The position numbers and the translations under genes are program-made. From the NCBI GenBank assembly GCA_964585245.1, contig CAZPCV010000007.1, positions 1 through 37,666 of the forward strand: 37,666 nt of DNA, written 5' to 3'. Under the pieces are notes generated by a model. It ran no database searches, was not told the DNA's origin, and saw only the letters and a program-made list of their open reading frames with translations. This stretch comes from CAZEDL01 sp964585245. GTDB lineage: Bacteria > Patescibacteriota > Patescibacteriia > Magasanikbacterales > GWA2-37-8. Below are positions 32,098 to 37,666 of the stretch, piece by piece (within the stretch, counting starts at the first letter, position 1; each line of letters starts with the position of its first letter).

Positions 32098-32159
32098 ACG
32101 TCCGGTTTAAATGAAGGATGTGCCGAGTACTATAGCTCATTTTTTGCCTATTTTCAAGT

Positions 32160-33338
32160 TTAATGCCGGAGTGAATAATATAAAGATTCCCATTTTTGTA
32201 CGATCCTGTCGGCTTGAAATTCCTGACTGCAAGTGAGAGCTGCGTGGCGATAGGTAACGCGCTTGGTTTCGTTTTTTAAAATGCGGGCTGCGGCCATAGC
32301 CAACCCCTCACTATCACCTACCGGAGCGAGGATCCCATAGGCAGGCTTAATATATTCTGCTAAGCCGGCAGCCTCTACACCTACTGCCGGGAGCCCCACC
32401 GCGAGCGCCTGGAGCAACGTGAGCGGCTGGTTTTCGGAGGGGCTGGCGGAAATAAACAAATCGCTCGCGGCATAGACCTCGGCTAAATTCGCTTTATCAA
32501 GCGTACCTAAAAAATGTATGTGAGCCCCTAGGCCCAAGTGCGCTACCAAGCGCTCTAGCTCTCTCTGGCTTTGCCCGTGACCGGCGATTACCAGTTCAAC
32601 CGTAGGAATAGCTAATTTAAGATAAGTAATACTTCTAATAAGATCGGCACAATTTTTTTCTGCAGCTAATCTGCCCGCGTACACCACGGTACAATCAGAA
32701 AAATTCCATTTCTGTTTTAACTTTGCTTTTCGCTCTGGGCTCACGGGCTTAAAAACATCCAGATCAATCGGATTATCCATTACACTCGCCGGCGTATGCA
32801 GTCCAGACTTGGTCATATCTGCCAACAAGCGCCGAGACGGCGTGGTCACATAATCACACTGGTTATAGTACCATGTAACATAGGCCTCACCCAATGCAAC
32901 GAGTGGTTTTTTAAAGGGCGCGCGGACACGAATGAATTCACGCAAAAGCGTGTGATTCGTGCCCAAGAGCGGTACCTGTAATTTACGCGCAGCCCATAGC
33001 GCCTCAAGGCCGACACCAAAAAATAAATGACTGTGAATGATGTCCGGGGCGAATTCTCGTAGCGAGCGCCAACGCCACCAGGTGGGCACGACGAGGCGCC
33101 CCTGCTTGGTGCCCGAAGGAAACGGCCAGGAGTAGAAGCGATGGACCGAAATATTCGCCCCCAACGAAAGCTCTTCGGCAGAAGCCGCGGTCATCAGGAA
33201 CTCCCGTGGCGAATAAGCCGGGGCGTACAAACGGATCGCATGCCCGCGGGCTGATAATTTTTTACTTAAAACAATGAGGGTATCGGTAATGCCGCTTAAT
33301 TCCGGATAAAAATTATCGGAAAAAATCGCTATGTTCAT
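32160..33338 (-). CDS. family-4 glycosyltransferase
   Basis: 392 residues, GT-B fold. The N-terminus MNIAIFSDNFYPELSGIT has the glycan-acceptor Gly-rich pattern of GT4 enzymes. HSHLFFGVGLEALW, VYAGRLAAEKNCADLIRS and LVIAGHGQSQRELERL mark the second Rossmann half. The E-x7-E-like donor site appears as ISASPSENQPLTLLQALAVG. It probably mannosylates or glucosylates a lipid or envelope glycan; acceptor unknown. Its ATG overlaps the DedA stop (ATGA, 33335-33338), which shows translational coupling. Confidence 0.92.
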   Translation of the reverse strand: MNIAIFSDNFYPELSGITDTLIVLSKKLSARGHAIRLYAPAYSPREFLMTAASAEELSLGANISVHRFYSWPFPSGTKQGRLVVPTWWRWRSLREFAPDIIHSHLFFGVGLEALWAARKLQVPLLGTNHTLLREFIRVRAPFKKPLVALGEAYVTWYYNQCDYVTTPSRRLLADMTKSGLHTPASVMDNPIDLDVFKPVSPERKAKLKQKWNFSDCTVVYAGRLAAEKNCADLIRSITYLKLAIPTVELVIAGHGQSQRELERLVAHLGLGAHIHFLGTLDKANLAEVYAASDLFISASPSENQPLTLLQALAVGLPAVGVEAAGLAEYIKPAYGILAPVGDSEGLAMAAARILKNETKRVTYRHAALTCSQEFQADRIVQKWESLYYSLRH

Positions 33339-33940
33339 AATTTCTTTTCTAACCGGGCAGTGATTACGGCAGCCAAACGTTTATACAACAACGGAACCCC
33401 CACTACCAATACGACGATCCCAAACAATACTATATCCAATCGTTGCAGGTACCCTTCGTGGTCTTTTAAAAAATTTCCGGCAAAATATCCCCCTATCGCC
33501 AAAAGTATGACTTTGGGAACAGTGGCGGCAAAGCAGAGAGTAATATATTTACGAAACGACCACCGGCGCACTCCCAACATGATAAACCCCAGCACGCTGA
33601 TAACCGGAGTAAACTTCAACAGTATAATAGCTTTGGTACTATTTTTTTCGAGCGAAGCCATTATTTTTTCTAGCCGCACTAATGGCGGACCCGAGCGCTG
33701 TTCCCACCAGTGCACCAACGGCTTACCGCCAAAATGTCCCAGGTAGTAATAAATTGTATCCGGTATAATGTCGCCGAGCACTGCGAGAACAGCTATCCAC
33801 CAAATATTAAAATGCCCCATGGCAGCAGCAAAAGACGCAATGACAGTGACGGCCGGCCCCTCGACACACATACCTAAAAAAACGATCCAATAGCCTTGGC
33901 TCATCACCCAGGTAAATAGATTCATAAAAGAAAAATCCAC
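33335..33940 (-). CDS. DedA-family membrane protein
   Basis: 201 residues, several membrane helices. The VTT/DedA domain is visible as FLGMCVEGPAVTVIASFAAA (an early E and G pattern), then LGDIIPDTIYYYLGHFGG, KFTPVISVLGFIMLGVRR and FRKYITLCFAATVPKV. Members act in undecaprenyl-phosphate or phospholipid flipping at the membrane. Here it heads a glycosyltransferase cluster, which would suit lipid-carrier recycling. The frame opens with GTG at 33940; an ATG at 33925 is a good alternative. It overlaps the GT4 gene by 4 nt. Confidence 0.9.
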   Translation of the reverse strand: MDFSFMNLFTWVMSQGYWIVFLGMCVEGPAVTVIASFAAAMGHFNIWWIAVLAVLGDIIPDTIYYYLGHFGGKPLVHWWEQRSGPPLVRLEKIMASLEKNSTKAIILLKFTPVISVLGFIMLGVRRWSFRKYITLCFAATVPKVILLAIGGYFAGNFLKDHEGYLQRLDIVLFGIVVLVVGVPLLYKRLAAVITARLEKKL

Positions 33941-34110
33941 ACCTACAGACTTAATTAGTGGTCAAAAAATCTGCTAAGCAGTCTTAGACTAACCCCCTTA
34001 TAGTAAGGATGTTTTGCTAATTTGTCTATGGTTTTAAAAAAGTTAGACAGAAAAAGAGTAGCGTGTTACGTTGAGACTAACTTGCTATTTTCTAATTAGC
34101 TCTTTGACAA

Positions 34111-34180
34111 GGCAGAATGCCGTTGTTAACAGGTCGTCAACTCAATTGAAGCTGGCGTTTTTTTAACAACGGCATATGCC
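34111..34180 (+). promoter_or_regulatory. large inverted repeat in the 5' leader of the hydroxylase gene
   Basis: ATGCCGTTGTTAA (34117-34129) pairs with TTAACAACGGCAT (34163-34175), and GGCA/TGCC extends it outwards. It ends just before the ribosome binding site AAGGAGG (34184-34190), so it could control access to it. TTGACA at 34104 could be a -35 box but has no good -10. Confidence 0.5.
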
Positions 34181-34195
34181 AAAAAGGAGGTTGTC

Positions 34196-34936
34196 ATGGC
34201 GACGCACACACATCCCAATTTTTTCATCCCCAACACCAAGACTTTTCCCCAGGTGGTCGCCCTTGGCGCCCACCAACCAACGTTATGGATTTTGTTTTTT
34301 TTATTTTGCGCGCACGTGACGGCATGGACAGTGATTCCCCACTGGATCACCGCCCCCAGCCGATGGGGGTGGGCCATTCTTCCGATTTTTATTTTGAAGT
34401 TTTTCTTGGAATGGTTCATTCATGGAAACGTTCAGCACCCCGCTAAAGGGGTGCTGAAATGGCTGCGGCATGTGATGCCGCGTGGACCAGCGCGGAGCCA
34501 CGGTCGGCACCACGCCGACCCAAGCAAGCTCGACGAGTTGCTTTTCCCTATCAAAACCATGCCGGCGGCACTGCTGGCAGCCTGGGTGGTTTTTGGCCCG
34601 CTCTGGTTGCTCAGCCCGCGCGTGGCCCTGGCCGCCATCGCTTATGCCATTGGCAAGGCGTGGTGGTTGGATCTGGTCCACTTCGTGATTCACACCGAGT
34701 GGCAGCCGCGCGGGCCGTTCGGCTGGCTTATCGGGGCCATTCGCCCACGCCACGCCCTCCACCACGGTTACGGCCGGATATTCGGCCTAACCAAGGCTGG
34801 CAATGCCGCCATGCGGCTCGAAATCACGAGCTACTGGGGGCTAGCCGATCGTTTGTTCGGCACCACGGATAAGACGCCGTGGTGGAAGGATGACGAGTGG
34901 TGGTCTAGTTGGTCCCACTTCACACGGCCCTATTAA
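34196..34936 (+). CDS. GC-rich membrane di-iron fatty acid/sterol hydroxylase-like protein
   Basis: 246 residues. Membrane helices flank four His clusters spaced as in the fatty acid hydroxylase/sterol desaturase superfamily: EWFIHGNVQH (about 79-88), RSHGRHHADPS (about 101-111), DLVHFVIHTEW (about 160-170) and RHALHHGYGRIFG (about 183-195). These would bind two irons and oxidise a lipid acyl chain or carotenoid. The C-terminus is Trp-rich (TPWWKDDEWWSSWSHF). Codon use is GC-rich, unlike nearby genes, which suggests transfer. AAGGAGG lies 5 nt before the ATG. A redox partner is not visible, and the substrate is unknown. Confidence 0.85.
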   Translation: MATHTHPNFFIPNTKTFPQVVALGAHQPTLWILFFLFCAHVTAWTVIPHWITAPSRWGWAILPIFILKFFLEWFIHGNVQHPAKGVLKWLRHVMPRGPARSHGRHHADPSKLDELLFPIKTMPAALLAAWVVFGPLWLLSPRVALAAIAYAIGKAWWLDLVHFVIHTEWQPRGPFGWLIGAIRPRHALHHGYGRIFGLTKAGNAAMRLEITSYWGLADRLFGTTDKTPWWKDDEWWSSWSHFTRPY

Positions 34937-34941
34937 GGCCC

Positions 34942-34976
34942 GCAGCCAGCTATCAACAGGGCTCGTAGCTGGCTGC
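34942..34976 (+). repeat. trailer hairpin after the hydroxylase gene
   Basis: GCAGCCAGCTA (34942-34952) pairs exactly with TAGCTGGCTGC (34966-34976). There is no T-run, so termination efficiency is doubtful. Position matches the trailers of the other GC-rich genes. Confidence 0.65.
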
Positions 34977-35004
34977 CTAAATCCCCTTAACCACAATTCT
35001 TTTA

Positions 35005-35034
35005 TTGACATACAGGCAAAAATTATAGTAAAAT
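35005..35034 (+). promoter_or_regulatory. promoter of tRNA-Met
   Basis: TTGACA at 35005-35010, an 18-nt spacer and TAAAAT at 35029-35034. Confidence 0.65.
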
Positions 35035-35057
35035 GTGCTCACAATTTTAGTTAAATT

Positions 35058-35134
35058 GTCAGGGTAGCTCAGACGGTTAGAGCACGGGATTCATAACCCC
35101 GAGGTCGGGAGTTCGATTCTCCCCTCTGACACCA
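35058..35134 (+). tRNA. tRNA-Met (anticodon CAT)
   Basis: Acceptor GTCAGGG pairs with CTCTGAC, loop TTCATAA has anticodon CAT, T-arm CGGGAGTTCGATTCTCCC. The paired 1-72 position speaks against the initiator; it is the elongator or the Ile form read after lysidine modification. Unlike the other two tRNA genes here, CCA (35132-35134) is encoded. Confidence 0.93.
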
Positions 35135-35200
35135 ATCAAGCTGTAAGTACTAAGCACATAGTAAATATTGCTTACTCTGCTTATTGCTTATTCTGCTTAT

Positions 35201-36292
35201 ATGCTGGTACTCGGTATTGAATCTTCTTGTGATGATACATCAGTGGCCCTTCTCGATTGTTCGGAGCAGGGTCATTTTGTATTAAGTGAAAAAACCGCTT
35301 CGCAAATTGATATTCATAAAAAATACGGCGGCGTAGTTCCAGAAATTGCTGGGCGCAAGCATGCGGAAAAAATTGTGCCCCTGATTGAAGAAGTGCTGGG
35401 AGAGCAAACAGAAAGAAATAGGCCAGATGTGATCGCAGTAACTGCGGGCCCCGGACTTATTACCGGCTTAATCGTCGGCGTAGAAGCCGCCCGTACGCTT
35501 AGCTATGCCTGGGATATTCCGCTAGTTGCGACCAATCATTTGTCCGGTCATATCCACTCGGTAGAAATTCCCTATTCTAAAGATCAAACGCCGGTAGCTT
35601 CCAGCCCCATACAATTCCCCGCCTTAGCTCTCCTCGTTAGCGGTGGCCACACAGAGTTAGTGTTCATGAAAGACCACACCACCTTCGAACGCCTGGGGCA
35701 CACAGTAGACGATGCGGCCGGTGAGTGTTTCGACAAAGTGGCAAAACTACTCGGTTTCCCCTATCCGGGCGGCCCGCATATTTCGAAGCAGGGAGTAAAT
35801 GGAAACGCCAAGGCTATTTCTTTCCCCCGGCCCATGCTCGATCAGGAAAATTACAACTTTAGTTTTGCCGGGTTAAAAACATCTGCACTCTACTGGCTGC
35901 GCGACCATGGACTTAACGAAGAAAATAAAAATTGGAACGTGGGCACTGGCCTGCAATTACCTGATTTTTGCGCCAGTTTTGAACAAGCGATTGTAGATGT
36001 GCTGGTTGGCAAAACAGTGCGAGCCGCGAAACACTACCAACTCAAAACTGTTATCCTGTCCGGAGGCGTCGCCGCGAACGCCCGCTTGCGCGAGACCTTG
36101 CGCACAGAATTGACTCAGACCCTACCCCATGTCATTTTCCAGGTTCCTGCTTTAAAATATTGCATGGATAACGGAGCCATGATTGCGGTAGCCGGATATT
36201 ATCTGGCGAAAGAACAAAAATATACTCGTTGGCAGGATATCGGCGCCGACCCCAACTGGAAGATTGATGGTACTCTTACTCCCCGGCAATAA
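35201..36292 (+). CDS. tsaD: tRNA N6-threonylcarbamoyladenosine transferase TsaD
   Basis: Transfers the threonylcarbamoyl group to A37 of ANN-reading tRNAs together with TsaB and TsaE. 363 residues from the ATG at 35201, which gives the universal start MLVLGIESSCDDTSVALLD. An in-frame ATG 33 nt upstream adds only hydrophobic noise. Metal-binding His motif NHLSGHIHSVE, nucleotide-binding VSGGHTELVFM and DDAAGECFDKVAKLLG, then FSFAGLKTSAL and LSGGVAANARLRE. The late DNGAMIAVAGY is also conserved. It is followed by prs with 34 nt between them and probably shares its message with the tRNA-Met promoter region. Confidence 0.97.
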   Translation: MLVLGIESSCDDTSVALLDCSEQGHFVLSEKTASQIDIHKKYGGVVPEIAGRKHAEKIVPLIEEVLGEQTERNRPDVIAVTAGPGLITGLIVGVEAARTLSYAWDIPLVATNHLSGHIHSVEIPYSKDQTPVASSPIQFPALALLVSGGHTELVFMKDHTTFERLGHTVDDAAGECFDKVAKLLGFPYPGGPHISKQGVNGNAKAISFPRPMLDQENYNFSFAGLKTSALYWLRDHGLNEENKNWNVGTGLQLPDFCASFEQAIVDVLVGKTVRAAKHYQLKTVILSGGVAANARLRETLRTELTQTLPHVIFQVPALKYCMDNGAMIAVAGYYLAKEQKYTRWQDIGADPNWKIDGTLTPRQ

Positions 36293-36326
36293 TGAAAATA
36301 TTTTTTAAATATTTTATTCATTCGCT

Positions 36327-37274
36327 ATGGACCTCAAAATCTTTTCGGGCGGCAGCCATCCGGAATTAGCTACGTCTATCTGCCACCATTTAGGAGTGCC
36401 GCTGGGTGCTTCTACCAGCCAAGTGTTCAGCAATGATAACCGTTTTTTAACAATTGACGAGCCCGTACGCGGGGCGGATGTATTCGTGGTGCAGACTAGT
36501 TGCGCGCCGGTAGATAGTAATTTTTTTGAACTTCTCATGTTCATACGTACACTGCGGGATGCCTCGGCAGGACGAATCACGGCTGTAACCCCCTATTTCC
36601 CCTATGCGCGCTCGGACAAAAAAGATCAGCCGCGTATTTGTCTCACCGCCCGCCTAGCAGCAGATTTACTCATGGCGGCCGGAGCCAACCGAGTTTTAAC
36701 AATGGATTTACATGCGCCGCAAATCCAAGGATTCTTTTCCATTCCTTGCGATCACTTGTTGGCAGCACCGCTCTTGATTAATCATTTAAAAAACAATTGG
36801 GATCTGAGTAACTATGTTTTGGTAGCGGGCGATGCCGGGGCTGCTAAACTGCTGAAAATTTATGCTGATGCCCTTGATCTGCCCGTCGCAATTATGGATA
36901 AACGACGCGGCGGCAACGATGAAAAACCGGTTATCAAAGGCATTATCGGCGATGTCACCGGCAAGCGTGTATTATTGATTGATGATGAGATCGCGAGCGG
37001 CCGCACGCTAATTCGCGACGCGGAATTTTTGCAGCGTGAAGCCGGAGTGTCGGCCGTGGACGCCTGCGCAGTGCATCCGGTCTTGGGCGGCAATGCAGTG
37101 GCGGATTTAAATGCTTCGGTGATTAACCGCTTCGTGATCACTAACACGATTCCAACAATGGGAAAAATATTGAACAAAACGGAAGTGGTGGATATTTCGC
37201 AGGTCTTCGCCGAATGTATAAGGCGGGTGCATGAAAATGAATCGATCAAGAGTTTGAATGATGTGAATGATTAA
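36327..37274 (+). CDS. prs: ribose-phosphate pyrophosphokinase
   Basis: Makes PRPP from ribose-5-phosphate and ATP for nucleotide synthesis. 315 residues, full length. N-terminus LKIFSGGSHPELATSICHHL, ATP loop YFPYARSDKKDQPR (about 90-103, usually YARQDRK here), LTMDLHAPQIQGFF with the catalytic-loop His, DKRRGG, and the PRPP loop VLLIDDEIASGRTL near 215. The allosteric-site residues cannot be judged here. A strong terminator follows at 37290. Most likely co-transcribed with tsaD. Confidence 0.96.
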   Translation: MDLKIFSGGSHPELATSICHHLGVPLGASTSQVFSNDNRFLTIDEPVRGADVFVVQTSCAPVDSNFFELLMFIRTLRDASAGRITAVTPYFPYARSDKKDQPRICLTARLAADLLMAAGANRVLTMDLHAPQIQGFFSIPCDHLLAAPLLINHLKNNWDLSNYVLVAGDAGAAKLLKIYADALDLPVAIMDKRRGGNDEKPVIKGIIGDVTGKRVLLIDDEIASGRTLIRDAEFLQREAGVSAVDACAVHPVLGGNAVADLNASVINRFVITNTIPTMGKILNKTEVVDISQVFAECIRRVHENESIKSLNDVND

Positions 37275-37289
37275 AAATCTCTTTATACT

Positions 37290-37325
37290 AAAAACCATCC
37301 CAATTGAGTCGGGATGGTTTTTTAA
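37290..37325. terminator. terminator after prs
   Basis: AAAACCATCCC-aattgagtc-GGGATGGTTTT with A-run before and T-run after, so it can serve both the prs unit and the leftward gene ending at 37332. Confidence 0.88.
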
Positions 37326-37331
37326 TTATTT

Positions 37332-37666
37332 TTATTTGATTGCCGCTTTAAATTCGGGCGTAACCGATACCGTGAACGCCGTCTTTATCTTTTTATCCTC
37401 TACCGCTAAATACACTGGCCTATCGCCAGGAAACTTCTGAAAAATTTCTTTGAATTCTTTAGAGCGCTTGGCCAGTTCACTACTAGATAATTTCAATTCG
37501 ATTCCTCCATCCGAACGCTCGATAATAAGCACCTTGGCGGCGCCAAAACTGCCCGCATGCTGACGCAAACTAGTGGCCGCCGAGCCACTAGAGAGCTGTT
37601 GCACTAGGGCAGGGGCACTTTCTTTCGTTATCGTATACGCTTTTTCTACAAACAATTTATCATCCC
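37332..37666 (-). CDS. unknown small protein, 5' end outside the window
   Basis: The frame is open to the right edge. An in-window TTG at 37653-37655 could start it, but three more codons read on to the edge, so it is treated as partial. The visible part is a soluble, Ala/Ser/Lys-rich sequence (ALVQQLSSGSAATSLRQHAG, then KVLIIERSDGGIELKLSSSE, then GDRPVYLAVEDKKIKTAF). It ends on a Lys-rich tail (EFKAAIK). No family is recognised. Confidence 0.6.
   Translation of the reverse strand, partial: DDKLFVEKAYTITKESAPALVQQLSSGSAATSLRQHAGSFGAAKVLIIERSDGGIELKLSSSELAKRSKEFKEIFQKFPGDRPVYLAVEDKKIKTAFTVSVTPEFKAAIK

Noticed and set aside
34196..34936. Antisense and shifted frames over the hydroxylase gene
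   Set aside because: They are long only because of GC-rich codons; the rightward frame has the His clusters and the ribosome binding site.
1..37666. CRISPR array or retron
   Set aside because: No series of regularly spaced short repeats and no cas or reverse-transcriptase-like protein was found in the window.

Overview
The window looks like a piece of a small-genome Patescibacteria (CPR) chromosome. This is an inference from gene content: RNase Y and RNase J together, a Cys-free MutY-like glycosylase, a lone family-5 solute-binding protein, SecG, HU, TsaD and PRPP synthetase, set among many short secreted or unrecognised proteins with strong hairpin terminators. TGA is used as a stop, so the code is standard (table 11). 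Background composition is AT-leaning, and four genes stand out as clearly GC-rich.

Layout. 1-1291: 3'-truncated infB and a small coiled-coil gene, both leftward. 1292-3795: two tandem transcription units for GC-rich, Cys-repeat secreted proteins; each has a similar promoter, an identical 102-nt structured leader, a related hairpin trailer and its own terminator. 3795-11677: rightward housekeeping block (rny, HU, MutY-like, secG, solute-binding protein, tRNA-Leu, RNase J). 11749-12060: an unidentified structured RNA with its own promoter and terminator and a 7-codon reading frame behind a strong ribosome binding site. 12193-13527: unknown protein and tRNA-Glu. 13570-19110: accessory region with a GC-rich membrane protein gene, two unrelated leftward genes (14611-15327 and 18259-18825) each held between the same two flanking repeats (R1 on the 3' side, R2 on the 5' side), a RelBE-type toxin-antitoxin pair and a further unknown gene. 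R1 carries a 17-nt piece of the tRNA-Glu T-arm region.

19135-28686: envelope and secreted proteins (fibronectin-III/peptidoglycan-binding protein, lipoproteins, YceI), a malate:quinone-oxidoreductase-like flavoprotein and a P1B-type metal ATPase. A 10-N assembly gap lies inside one gene. 28790-33940: a PP2C-type phosphatase and a leftward envelope cluster (DedA, GT4, GT2, small secreted protein). 34196-34936: GC-rich membrane di-iron hydroxylase with a large 5' hairpin. 35058-37666: tRNA-Met, tsaD, prs and a 5'-truncated unknown gene.

Strongest leads: (1) single-gene cassettes with the same flanks but unrelated contents, (2) the identical leader shared by two diverged Cys-rich genes, (3) the orphan structured RNA at 11783-12060, and (4) the shared design of the four GC-rich genes (AT-rich control region, strong ribosome binding site, long hairpin just after the stop).
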